The notes: generated by a model not told the origin, from the letters alone. Shown: positions 1 to 9,791, counted from the stretch's first letter. The stretch is 14,256 nucleotides of DNA from Ramicandelaber brevisporus (GCA_025201865.1 MU602721.1:14686-28941), one strand, 5' to 3'. Made by a program: numbers and translations.

Positions 1-225
1 GATGGTGGCGGACATCTTCAGCTTGCGTGCCTTGACGAACTTGCGGACGGTCGAGACGTGAGCGGTGGTGTTGGTGACGTCCGGCTGGAATGTGACAATG
101 TAGCCGCTTGGGACCAGCTTTGCACCAGCGCGAGCGGCCTTGAACGGAGCGATGGTGGCAGCTGCGGCAATCGAGCCAGCCGAGCCGGCAGCTGCGAGGA
201 ACAGGAGACCAGAGACAATGCGCAT
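1..225 (-). CDS. Secreted protein with inhibitor-I9-type propeptide, likely subtilisin-like (S8) protease, 5' part only
   Basis: The minus strand reads open from an ATG at 225-223 to the window edge, giving 75 codons without a stop. The product starts MRIVSGLLFLAAAGSAG, a typical signal peptide: an Arg, a hydrophobic core, then small residues to about residue 23. Residues 36-75 contain LVPSGYIVTFQPDVTN followed by a His and a basic helix-like stretch (VRKFVKARKLK). This matches the start of the peptidase inhibitor I9 fold, the propeptide that chaperones and inhibits subtilisin/proteinase K-like enzymes until it is cleaved. The catalytic Asp-His-Ser domain would lie left of the window, so a stand-alone secreted I9 inhibitor cannot be excluded. 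Codon use is strongly C-biased at third positions (GTC, CTC, GCC), unlike the more AT-tolerant URB1, which suggests high expression. The start is the first ATG after a 250-nt ATG-free leader. Confidence 0.72.
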   Translation of the reverse strand, partial: MRIVSGLLFLAAAGSAGSIAAAATIAPFKAARAGAKLVPSGYIVTFQPDVTNTTAHVSTVRKFVKARKLKMSATI

Positions 226-511
226 CGTTTGGGAACCTTGACTGCAGTCGAAGAATATGATCGTGAGAGAATGAGGTGGAGGATAGGTGATTGAGAAAAA
301 GCAAATAACAAAGGTGGTTGTTGTAGAAGGTAAAGGAAGTCGGAGTGTTGAATAGAGACTTGCAAAGGTTTACAGTATCCGCCGGGGACTAGAAAGGGTC
401 AAAGGGAAAAGGAAGGTAGTTGCAAAGAAAAAGGTGAGAAGGAAAGGATGGAATAGGTGTGGGATTTCAGGCACTGCATCTTTTCTTTTTCCAAACTGGC
501 ATTCTGTAGAA
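226..511 (-). other. Probable 5' leader of the I9/protease gene
   Basis: Read on the minus strand, this stretch is strongly pyrimidine-rich (CTTCC, TTTCC and CTTT runs), and no ATG occurs between the start codon and position 479. A single ATG lies at 479-477, close to the expected transcription start. A CT-rich, ATG-free leader is common for fungal genes. I see no clear splice sites in it. The forward-strand frame over 457-966 opens at GTG rather than ATG and has no recognisable domain, so I do not call it. Confidence 0.4.
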
Positions 512-522
512 GGTATTTATTG
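512..522 (-). promoter_or_regulatory. TATA-like element for the I9/protease gene
   Basis: The minus strand reads CAATAAATACC. A TATA box normally places the start 30-40 nt downstream in animals and further in many fungi, which here gives a start near 480-450 and a leader of about 250 nt. It is based only on the AT-rich hexamer and on the CT-rich tract that begins just downstream. Confidence 0.3.
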
Positions 523-549
523 TTGAAAGCTGCCTGGAAAGGTGAGAAA

Positions 550-580
550 GTGGAAAAGTGGAGAGGTGGAGAGGTGGAGG
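550..580. repeat. Short tandem GAGGTGGA repeat
   Basis: Two exact copies of GAGGTGGA lie at 563-570 and 571-578, preceded by a related GTGGAAAAGTGGA. On the minus strand this is a CCACCTC tract just upstream of the TATA-like element, so it could be promoter polypyrimidine sequence rather than a functional repeat. Confidence 0.5.
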
Positions 581-1032
581 CACGTGTGACTGCCGAGCGT
601 ACGACTAAGCCGAATTTGCGGACTTTACTGATAGCCGTTCGATCTACGGCACTGGTTCAACGCCTGGCCAATAAATCCGCTCTGATCCCAGCTGCGCTCA
701 GCCCTCCGCTCGCCTATTCAACCAGGATATTGGACAAGCCCTTCCTAAAATGTCACCACCGAGCTCTTCACTCTCGGTTCCTGGCAACGTGCTCGGATCA
801 ATTGTTGGTTGGCCGGATATGCTACCTGGTCTGTTCCTTCCACTTAAGCAAAACCTTTGTTGCCAATTGTGACATGAGCGAGACCGTGCACGTTGAGCCC
901 GCATGCCAAGAGTACAGCCACATGCGTACCATCCCAAAGGTTATATGGTACCTGGGGAGGGAGTGAATCAAGATAAAATAAATAACGGCAATGGGAACAG
1001 CATGCGGGAAACCACCAGCTGAGTCACCTGTT

Positions 1033-1060
1033 AAAGAAAGAGAAAGAGAAAGAGAGAAAA
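1033..1060. repeat. GA-rich microsatellite
   Basis: An imperfect purine tract of AAAG and AGAG units, 28 nt long, with no associated gene. Similar tracts of the opposite strand sense occur before the downstream genes. Confidence 0.6.
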
Positions 1061-1169
1061 TGAAAGGGAGGACTGAGTCAGGTAGAGCATTTACACCTGC
1101 ATTTTGTGGTTGCCAGATCGATTGAATACACAGTAGTGTGCGCAGCACCATTTTAAAATAAATTTGTTA

Positions 1170-1937
1170 TTAGCATATGATCGATTGCCGGCATGATTCC
1201 GTAGCAACGCAAACCAGTTCGTCAAGTTTGTCATTTGTCTGGCTCACCAAATGCTTGTCAACAAACGCAATCAATGCCTCCGATATCAATTCTGAGAATG
1301 CAATGCGCTGAACTCGGCCATCGGCAATCCGCTGCTGCATTCGCTCAAAGTAAAACTCCAAATATTCATCAAATCCTCTCGACAGTGCCTCTTCAACATC
1401 ATCCATAGCCAACATTGTGACTCCATCCATCGACAGTGCACCCCGCTCAATCAAGGCCCTGACTCGTCCAAATGTCCCAATGACCACATGAGGAGTGCTC
1501 TCTTTTAGCTCCTGCAACAGCGATCGAATTGGCATCCCACCATATGTTACACCCAGTTTGGCTGCGTTTTGAGAGCTGTTCAAATTCTTGAATATTTGAT
1601 AGAGAGCCATGGCACATTCGCGCGTTGTTGTCAAAACAATGGCTTGTGTAGTATCTTGAGACGTGTCGATACGTGACAATGCGGCGATGGCGACGGCACT
1701 AGCTCTGTCGATACCGGCATCGGCTCGAACGTAAATGTTGCGCTGGCCAGCCAGAATGGGGGCTAAACAGCGTGCCTGGATAGGTGGTGGTGTGTCAAAC
1801 CCGTATGCTCTAATGTTGCGCAGCAGCTCATCATCAAGATTCAACTGCTCAAAGCTGCTGGTAACATTCTGTCAATTGCCCGCAAGCTGGCCGTTACTAA
1901 GAAACGCAGAAAAGTCGCTATCCTTGCTCTCACTCAT
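1170..1937 (-). pseudogene. Degenerate eIF4A-like N-terminal DEAD-box half with in-frame TGA
   Basis: An ATG at 1937-1935 opens 21 codons (MSESKDSDF... ending GQLAGN), then TGA at 1874-1872. The same frame then stays open for 233 codons to a double stop TAA TAA. The second part reads SSFEQLNLDDELLRNIRAYG then FDTPPPIQ, closely matching the eIF4A N-terminus and Q motif (SFDDMNL..LLRGIYAYGFEKPSAIQ). Catalytic motifs are damaged. Motif I is ADAGIDRA (1724-1701) instead of AxSGTGKT, losing the Walker Lys and Thr. Ia is TTRECA, Ib is TFGR, motif II is DDVE (1403-1392) instead of DEAD, and motif III is FSE instead of SAT. SRGF after motif II is kept. The second RecA domain is absent, so the product would be about 255 residues against about 400 for eIF4A. 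It cannot be an active helicase. It is either a paralogue pseudogene or a pseudo-helicase whose 5' end is spliced or read through. No ATG lies in frame between the TGA and the homologous region. Confidence 0.68.
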
Positions 1938-2196
1938 CGGCGTCTATAAGCAACAAAAAAGAAAAGGAGAGGAAGTACAAAGACAGGGAGAAGTTTGAGC
2001 TGATCATCCTCATCTTCATCTGTCGAGCAAACTAACTGCGCAGGCTCGGCTGCGGTAGAACCAGAGACTCCACACCTTCCTCCTCCGCGTGACTGTGCTG
2101 TTTCCAACTTTGTAAGGTCGTGTTTGTTCAAAAAGAAAAAAATCATCTTGCCCAAAAGTTTTTATTAAAAGTCAGAACACCTTGTCCGTGTGAGTA
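1938..2196. promoter_or_regulatory. Divergent intergenic/promoter region, eIF4A-like relic and URB1
   Basis: Only 259 nt separate the relic's ATG from the URB1 ATG. On the plus strand there is no ATG in the whole interval, and an AT-rich TTTTTATTAAAA (2159-2170) lies just before URB1. On the minus strand a long pyrimidine tract ending in TTATAG (about 1976-1944) sits directly before the relic's ATG and resembles either a CT-rich leader or a 3' splice site. A minus-strand open frame at 2155-1934 reads as low-complexity and acidic stretches, probably leader sequence. Confidence 0.45.
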
Positions 2197-2236
2197 ATGG
2201 GCGAGATCAAGCGCAAGGATCCAGCGACGGACACGC

Positions 2237-2282
<46 letters not shown>

Positions 2283-5200
2283 TCCTGCTCAGCAGCTGTT
2301 CCGCGACGCGCAGGATGTCTCCGAGTCGCTTCGTCCAACCGACGCTGACCGCCTTCTTGTGGCGCTGACTCGTCTCAAAAACCACATTCCACTCGGTGTC
2401 ATTGACCCAACTGTCGCAGCTGCCTCTCTAGGCAATGATGCCGAAGCAGCAGCAATTGCCGAGTTTGAAAACAACCAGCGCTTGCGCATTCTCGATGAAT
2501 ATCTGCAGGCATCTCCAGAGGTTCCTGAGCTATTCGCGGCTTGGGACTTCATCAATGCTCACACTTTGCCACGCCACGAGATCCAGCTCGTTGCAGCGCT
2601 GGCTCGTATACTGGCATTGACAACGCCAGAGGCCACGTCCTTGCCGCATCTGCGTACGACTGGTGTGTTTATTGCGCGCAAGATTACGACTGATTACATG
2701 AAATTTATGCACAGATATGTCGGCGGTGGATTGCAGCGGATTGCGTTAACGGCAGCAACGCTGAGATTGCTGACGTGGATCGCCAGGCAAGGGCAAGAGT
2801 GTGCGACAGCGTTGTACTATGCATACGATTGGGACATGAAGCAATTCTTGACTTTGCTTGGTGCTCACTATGCTCCTGGCTCATCTTCATCGTCTACTAG
2901 TGAAGCAAAGGCTGGCAGTAAGCGATCACGTAACGATGCAAACGATGACGACAATAATAATGATACCAATAAGGATACTAACACTGATGAAAATGACAAA
3001 GCAAAGCCAAAGAAGAGTAACAGCAACAGCAGTAACAAAAAGTCAGCAGCATCGACCACTGGCTCATCATTCGGTGATTCGCCGCGCACATTGTGTTTGA
3101 GACTAATGCTGGAAGTTGCGCGACATGCAGATGCTACAGTTAAAACTGCAATGCTAGAATCTCACTCTGGTTCTGGTCTCTCAGCCATCTATCGCGATGT
3201 GGATCGAGATGGATACCAAATGGTGCTGGATATTTTGCGTACTTTGTATGAAAATTTGGTGATGGACAATGGCATTAAGCGTTCAGTGAAACTTAGTCAC
3301 TTTGGACCTGGAACAATGACAAAACTGGTGTCTTTAATGTCCAACCAAGTGGATGTGCAATTGGCCAGTCATGTTAAAGCGGCTTATTCGTTTCCAGTGA
3401 GCAAGGCGGCATTTGCAAAGCGAGCTGCGTATCCAGTCTCCGAGGTGGCTCTTGCTAACAGTGGTAACGAAGATGAAGAAGACGAAGAAGATGGTGATGA
3501 TGATGATTTAGTTACGGATTCAATTGGTGCATTGGCGTTCCGCTTTATGATGAGCATTTGCACGAGACCTGGAGTTGCACTGTGCTTTCGCGATTTATCT
3601 GGCTGGTTCCCTCCATCTGTGCTTGGCTCCAGTGCGATGCTCTCTCTTGCAGTTTCTACAGCCAATGAGGGCTCTACTGACGCCGCGTCTGAAGCCACTG
3701 GTGCCAACGTGGAAAGCACTGGAAGTGACATGAAGAAGCCGATTCAGCGTATTTTGACTCAGGTTCTCGCTGGCTGTAGTGCTGACAGCCGTCTTCATCG
3801 CACATTGGTTGTCTCCATTTTGCGACAGTCACCAAGCCTGGTTCCACCATTTGTTGCTGCACTCAATGCTGCGCATTTTGAGCCTCGTCCAAACATTCAG
3901 TTTATTGGATTAACGACTTTGCTCATTGATTTGATCAGCGCTCCAATTCCACCTGATCCACAGCGCAATACACAGCAAGCAGCCACATCGACTTCAGATG
4001 AGACATCATCCACAGCCACTGCCACAGCGACGTTGTTGCCACCACCAGCTGTTTCCTCGATTATTGATCACATTGTACCTGCCGTATTAACAAAGGCTGC
4101 CCTCGGCCGTGGTCTCCAGCATGCAAATCGACTGGTTCGTTTCATCTCTTTGCAGCTTGTCACCGCTGTACTGGCTAAGCTTGGATTAGTTTGTGACTGG
4201 GCTAAATCTCACCAAACTGCCATGCTGATGGGCGGCAGTGGAGGCAGTAGTGTCCTGCAGCATGAGGCTGATCGCTGGTCAAAGATGATTGCTTCGCTGC
4301 GTCATTCAGTTCAGCGCAGACTGCCCGACTTCCAGATTATCGTGGCACTCTTTAATCAAATCACATCGGCTGGCCAGCCAAAGCAGCAACAGCAACAGCA
4401 GCAGCAACAGCAGCAGTCAAGTGAAGATGATGGATCATCAAAACAGGCATGGCTGGAACTTGTACGTGATGCAATCTTGCGCATTCTTGATGGATATCAG
4501 CGTCACTTCCCAGCTGTTGTTCACGAAGCTCGGTTTGATTTTGGTAAGCTGATTCCTGCAATCATTGATCAAAGTAATAGCGGCAGCAACAGCACCAGCA
4601 GCGGCAGCAGCAACGGTAATGACTCCCCAGCCGACTCACCTGGAGAAGTGCAGCAAATTAGCCAGACACCATGTACAACACTGCTGCTATTCTCAATTCT
4701 GCAACACGTGCCATCTGGTGGCAGTGGGTTTGTGTGGTGGTCAACATCTGGCTCTAAACCGTTGAACGCTCCATCCAACACTCATTTGTCTCAGCTGCTC
4801 TCGATTACTGTTGACAAGAATGTGCTGTTGACTGTGCGTCAATCTGCACGCGACCTGTTACATACTCTCTTTGCTGGCTCATCTGCCTTTGCTGGATGTG
4901 GCGAGTATGGTGCAGCTGAAGTTGACATGTGGCTGGATGCAATCTCCAACGTAGCTCGCTCTTGTGGTGAGAATGCAATGCGTACCTTGATTCGAGCTGT
5001 GGATGAAGCCATGAGTGCCTGTATCACTCAGCCGCATCGTGCTGCGGATACTGCGCTGGCTCTTGCCCAGTCTGCAAACTTTGCCGGCAATGTGACGTTG
5101 AACAATGTTGATGGAGACAGCTTGGATGACGAATCAACTCAGCATCATCAGCACCATAATCAAGAGCAACAAGATCAGCGTCGCCAGTTACCATTCAGTC

Positions 5201-8200
5201 CATTTTTGATTTACTTTGTTGACTTGGTTTGCAGTGATGCTGCAGCGTCGAATACTGACTGTGATTTTGCAGCCGTTGCTAGCGTAGTTGGTCAAGTTGT
5301 TGTGGATATGTTGGCTCTCCACACAGACACTGCCTCGTACTTCAACTCTCTTCGCGCTCTTCAGTCTCGCATTGAACAAAGTCGTGAGGAGACTACTCTG
5401 ACTCGCATTCTACCATTGTATACACTCAATGGATTTATAGCCATGCAATCAGCACACAATGGTCACATGGATATTCCACTCACTAGTCTCTCTAATATTG
5501 CTGAAGTTGCAAAGTGTCTCAAAGTCACTCAACCAACACTCTATGCCCATCTGGAGGGATGGTTTACAACTCTGATCTCACAGAATGTTACTGCTTTAGA
5601 CTGGTTTGAAACACTTGCGTCTATCGATATGAGTTTTGGTCGTTTACTCTTTAGATCATTCACAGCTGAACAGCAGAATGGCGATCACGAAGCTAACTTG
5701 AAACTGTTAATGCATAACATGCCATTCCAGGCTGCCGTTGCGTGTGCTGGTGAAACTGATTTAAGCATTAACCCAAACAGCACTGCAATAATCCTACATT
5801 TAGCTACAAAGTACATTGTATCATCAACCTATCCCGTGGAATTGATTGAACGCTTAGTTAAATTGGTGGTTTACCGCATGTTTGCACGTGATGATATTGA
5901 TCCATCCTTCTGGTGCGATGTTATTGTGCATGTGGCTAGATTCATCAACAGCAGTAAAGTTAAAGATGCTCAGTTTGATGCAATGTGGATTGCGCTGATT
6001 CGTACACTGTTTACCCATCCTCAGATACGAGGCAATGTTGAGCAGCAGCTCACTTCAAACAAGACTAGCCAATGGCCACGTTTTTTTAGCCACGCTATAT
6101 CTCACCTGTTTGACTTTATGGCTGCATCTAAATCTCGATTCAGTGAGCAGCTAGTACGTGTATTGGCCGCCACAATGGAGTGGTTCATCTCACAGTCTGT
6201 TACAGTGACCATCAGCTTGATCTCCAATCCACTTCCAATCGACAAGATACGCACTGATTTTATCAAGTCCATGATTCGTCTCAGCAGTTCTGCGATTCCA
6301 TTTGCATCATCAATTCTGGTACAGCAGCTTGATATGGCTCTCATTCAACTCACGAGCTCCAGCACCAACGAGCAGCTAGCTCTTGATGTCATCTGTTATC
6401 TGCTGCCACGCATGCATCAATCCAGCGGTGCTTGTCGCACCTCGCAGAATGATGCTCAGCTGGCATCATTCCTCTTAAAGCAGTGGGCATTGATTCCATC
6501 TGAATCATCTACTCTGAACAGAATTGAGCATGCCATTGCCAGCATGATTGATTCGGATCTCCTGCCGCTGCCCATTTCAAGTCTTCAAATTCAACAACAG
6601 CAGCAGCAGCAACAGCAATCCCCACCATCTCTTGCATCACAGTCGATGACCTCCTATCTTCAGAGTACATCTGCCTCTCAGTCAACTCCTACTGCTATCA
6701 TTGATAATGGTGGTAATAGTGTTGCAGTGCAATTGATTCGTCACATTGTCAATAGTTGGAAGCTCTCTCCATCTTCTTTGACTCTACTGCGCCGCATCCT
6801 GCCTGTGTCTCCATCGTGTCGCGCTCTCTTTGTCAGCGCATTGAAGAAGAATCGCAGCAAGAACCGGAAACTTCTCACAGTGGCACATGATGCTGGAGAC
6901 GATGTCATTTTGCAGCAGTTCTTTAGCTTAGTGGTTGGTTTGACTATTGATGGCAGTCAGCAGATCGATGTCCAGAGTGCAGTCGGTGACTTCCTGTGCG
7001 ACTTCTTCGATATATGCAAGGCTCACGTTATTGCTTTGTTGCCAGCATATCTTGTCCCGCTCCAGCACCTGCTTCAGTCAGCGTTTAAGCTTTCAGCGGA
7101 TGTCACCTCGGCCATCTCCGATGCTGTACTGAGCCAGCCCGTGCTGAATAGATGCAGCGCTGTGCTATTGAAGCACTCCTCTGCTCATGATGACGGTACC
7201 CAGCGTATTTCAGTCTTGAAGTCACTACTGCAGCGTGCAATGCGCTCCAACGATCCTGCTTCTCTTCACGCGTTGAGCGAGCAAGTTGCATCGTTCCAAT
7301 CTGGTGAGCTTGACACAACAGCTTTGTCGACTATTGATGTGGTTGCACTGATTGAGGTTCCTGGCCAGAGATCCAAGTCTGCAGTTGAGCACAATCTTGA
7401 CAAGCGTTCGAGTGGCGATGTTGCCTTTATGTCTGAAGGCGATGATGTAGCTGCCGGTGGCGTGGATCCAGTTAAACTCGGTGCGGCTCGTCTCGCTCTG
7501 CTGACTACGCTGGCTCGCAGTGGCTTGAACACCCGCGTATCATCTGATATTTTGCTGCAGCTCACTGGCGATGTGACTCGTCTTGCTGCATATTTTGATG
7601 ATGCCAGAAACGGTGCATGGATTGCGACCCTGCTGGCTATTCTGCTTCAAACCGCTGCCAGTTTCAACTTGGCACCACACATTGTTGCGTTGCTTGTGAC
7701 CAAGTATCAAGCATGCCCTGACAGTGCGGTGGATTCTGCATTGCTATCCATCCTTCTTGGACAGGAGGCTCGTACCGGCACGTCGTTACTCTCAACCATG
7801 CTTAACTGGTTCTCGCTGCCACCGAGCTCCATTCCCGTTAGAGCTTCTGCTGTTGAACAGGCTGCTGCAATTCCGGTTCAAACAGCCATTGTCACTTTCT
7901 TGGAACGCCTTGATACATCACGAATGTACAACAGTGTCACAGCGTTCCAGTATGATGCATCTCTTGACCAGCCTTGCACCACTTCGTTTGCCACTTTGGA
8001 CACTGACTCAACTGCCAGCTCAACCAATGTTAACATCAAGAATGTGGCCTACGATGTTCGCTTCATCCTGCCTCTGATTTACCAAATTTTTTCTGCTGTT
8101 TCGCAGGACGCCACTGTTGTTGCGCCACGCAAGCTGATCGAGACTAACTGTCTTCCGCTGGCCATCGTTGCCCTGGCAGCCGACTGTGCCCGTGTTCGTG

Positions 8201-9591
8201 CTCTGGCGTATGCTATCCTGGACACTGCACTTCCAATCTTGGAGAATGCATCCAAGTTCCGTGAGCGCAATCAAGTCATGCCAATCCTTAACAGTGTTCG
8301 TCAAAGCTTGACTCGCCAAGCCGTTGCTGTTGACCAGAGGCCATCTGCAGCCAACTATTCGATGGATATTGACAATGGCCAGAAGGCTGATGAAGAATAT
8401 GACTCGACCCTACGCCTGCCCACCCCGATGGCGTTGTTTGCAGCTCTCGCTCTATCGCTGACAGTGACACCTGCACACTTTATGTATCCAGCAGCCACCC
8501 GCTTCTTCCTGTCTCGCCCCGTTATCGACCACAGTGATCTGCCTCTGTTTGCCGCGGCTATGCTCACTTCCGACTTTGTAACTGCTCGTAAAGAGAAGCA
8601 GTGGGTCCTGCGTGTCCTGACCCACTGTCTCCACACAAAGGAAGATGTGCGTATCCTGGCTCGTCATCGCTCAAGCAGCGGCGGAAGTGTGTTCAGTGTC
8701 TTGATGTCACTGTTTGACTCACCTGCATTTATCAGCCCTGGAAGTCCAGCACAGCGCGCGATTGTTGATGTCTTGTATGCAGCTAGTAGCTTGAATGCGG
8801 CAGATCTGCTGGTTCGCAAGGAGAATATGCTGGGATGGCTGCATGCCATCATTAGCAGCCGTAGTGGCGCTACATCAGGCTCAGTTGTCGGCGGGTTGGC
8901 AGGCTTGGGAGATGTTATTCGTGCTGATCCAGACCATGTCAAGATGCATCCATTGATGATGCCGCTGGTTGTGTCTCGCCTCGTTCGTCATGCGCTGTTC
9001 AACTGTCAGAAGGGTGCTGCTGTTCGCTATTTTGACTCGCTGGCTACTAGTACAAACAGCCTGCTGGCGACTCTACTGGGCAATCTGGCATCCGGCTCTT
9101 CGACTGTGGCGTCTCCTCTGGCTGCACGGTACATTATGGAGGTGGTGGCAGCCTCTCTGGATTCGATTGCACTGCTGGCACGCTTGGCTGTGGATATCAA
9201 GCTCCAGCGTGATGAGCAGGATGACATGTACCAGAATGTTACGCTACGCCTTGACCACATTTTAGAGTCGAGCGTCAAGGCGATTGAGCTGTGCGAATCG
9301 CATGTCATTCTCAGCAAACTGCTTACTTCCACATCACGCTCCAAGTCGACTGTAGGGTCGGCCCGTTCGCTCACTGCCCTTGACGGCGATCATTCTAGTG
9401 TCATTGCGAGCCTGTACCGTCATTCAGTGTCACTGATGAGCGAGCTCGTCTTTGCATCGTCATCCGATGCATCTCTCACAATGCCATCACAGTCACTCGC
9501 ATTGTGGACGGTGCGCCGCGGCTGGATCATTGGCGACGAACGCATCTCAATGCTCATGTCCCTTTCCCGTCCATCCTCAAACATGCAGTAA
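2197..9591 (+). CDS. URB1: URB1/Npa1-like nucleolar pre-ribosomal-associated protein (60S assembly)
   Basis: A single 2464-codon frame. The ATG at 2197 is preceded by an in-frame TGA at 2191, which fixes the start; the stop is TAA. In yeast and animals Urb1/Npa1 is a giant helical-repeat scaffold of very early 60S precursors in the nucleolus. Npa1-type N-terminal signatures are seen: RILDEYLQASPEVPELFAAW (about 96-116), VFIARKITTDYMKFMHRYV (155-174), IKRSVKLSHFGPGTMTKLVS (about 359), ALAFRFMMSICTRPGVALCF (about 445) and PRPNIQFIGLTTLLIDLI (about 564). The C-terminal URB1 domain spans about 2077-2220 (ALFAALALSLTVTPAHF, KQWVLRVLTHCLHTKEDVR, LVRKENMLGWLHAII). The middle is Leu-rich and helical. 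Disordered inserts interrupt the fold: poly-Ala 16-27, a Ser/Asn/Asp/Lys insert with KRSR and KPKK at 229-290, acidic 425-437, poly-Gln 730-740 and 1466-1474. Yeast Urb1 has about 1760 residues and the human protein about 2270, so this copy is long, mainly from these inserts. No intron is evident. Confidence 0.9.
2240..2278. repeat. (CAG)13 microsatellite coding poly-Ala in URB1
   Basis: Thirteen uninterrupted CAG units. They are read in the GCA frame and give 12 Ala at residues 16-27 of URB1, just after a lysine-rich start. A pure tract of this length is expected to be slippage-prone and polymorphic between strains. Confidence 0.95.
4384..4416. repeat. CAG/CAA tract coding poly-Gln in URB1
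   Basis: Eleven Gln codons (residues 730-740), a mix of CAG and CAA, followed by an acidic SSEDDGSS linker. CAA interruptions make it more stable than the pure CAG tract near the start. It lies between predicted helices and looks like a loop insertion. Confidence 0.95.
4576..4617. repeat. AGC-rich Ser/Asn/Gly low-complexity tract in URB1
   Basis: A run of AGC, AAC and GGC codons gives a flexible Ser/Gly/Asn linker at about residues 794-807, before the DSPADSPGE segment. Two SP dipeptides nearby could be proline-directed kinase sites; that is inference. Confidence 0.8.
6592..6618. repeat. CAA/CAG tract coding poly-Gln in URB1
   Basis: Nine Gln codons at residues 1466-1474, followed by SPPSLASQS and a Ser/Thr-rich linker to about residue 1510. 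This is a second disordered loop in the helical-repeat middle of the protein. Confidence 0.95.
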
Positions 9592-9622
9592 ACAATGAAT
9601 GTCCATTTATTACCATTGTTTA
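9589..9622 (+). other. Perfect 9-bp hairpin starting at the URB1 stop codon
   Basis: TAAACAATG (9589-9597), which begins with the stop codon itself, is the exact reverse complement of CATTGTTTA (9614-9622), leaving a 16-nt loop. In mRNA this would place a stem on the stop codon and the first 3'UTR bases. It is AT-rich and so weak. TGTTTA is also a forkhead-type core, so it could instead be a DNA site. Confidence 0.5.
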
Positions 9623-9760
9623 AAATTAGAAAAGTTAGTTCAATCGTCCCAATCATTCAAACGGGGAAGGAGGAGAATTGTTACTCGGTTGGGGTCTCGA
9701 ACCGTAGAACAGACGATACTCCGCCCAAGTGTGCTTAGAGCAGAAAATGTTACTGGACAG

Positions 9761-9791
9761 CGAGCGAGTGGGTGAGTGAGTGAGCGAGTGG
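9761..9791. repeat. GAGT/GAGC tandem microsatellite
   Basis: Imperfect 4-bp units (GAGC, GAGT, GGTGAGT) over about 31 nt. A related GTGAGT/GAGC tract recurs at 10258-10300, so the two may share a slippage origin. Confidence 0.7.

Larger units (their letters stand above)
523..1169. other. Intergenic region between two minus-strand genes
   Basis: This holds the upstream region of the I9/protease gene and the 3' flank of the eIF4A-like relic. I searched the minus strand by eye for a continuation of the eIF4A C-terminal helicase domain and found no recognisable motif (no ARGID-like or HRIGRxGR-like string). The open frames here start at non-ATG codons or are low in complexity. No canonical AATAAA occurs on the minus strand within about 150 nt of the relic's stop. 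Confidence 0.5.

Noticed and set aside
457-966. 169-codon plus-strand open frame
   Set aside because: It opens at GTG, has no domain or sensible composition, and overlaps the putative promoter and leader of the minus-strand I9/protease gene.
1842-1844. TTG at 1844 as the start of the eIF4A-like frame
   Set aside because: It is a Leu codon in the middle of eIF4A-like sequence (SSFEQLNL); nuclear eukaryotic genes rarely start at TTG.
1869-1933. 65-nt intron (GTGAGA to GACAG) removing the TGA before the eIF4A-like frame
   Set aside because: The sites and length are plausible, but joining them recreates an in-frame TGA at the end of the upstream exon, so it does not rescue the gene. A 29-nt alternative starting GTAACG is too short and shifts the frame.
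1934-2155. Minus-strand frame with acidic and Phe/Leu-rich runs as a 5' exon of the eIF4A-like gene
   Set aside because: It does not resemble the eIF4A N-terminus and would need an unproven splice. The ATG at 1937 gives a better match, although it is interrupted by TGA.
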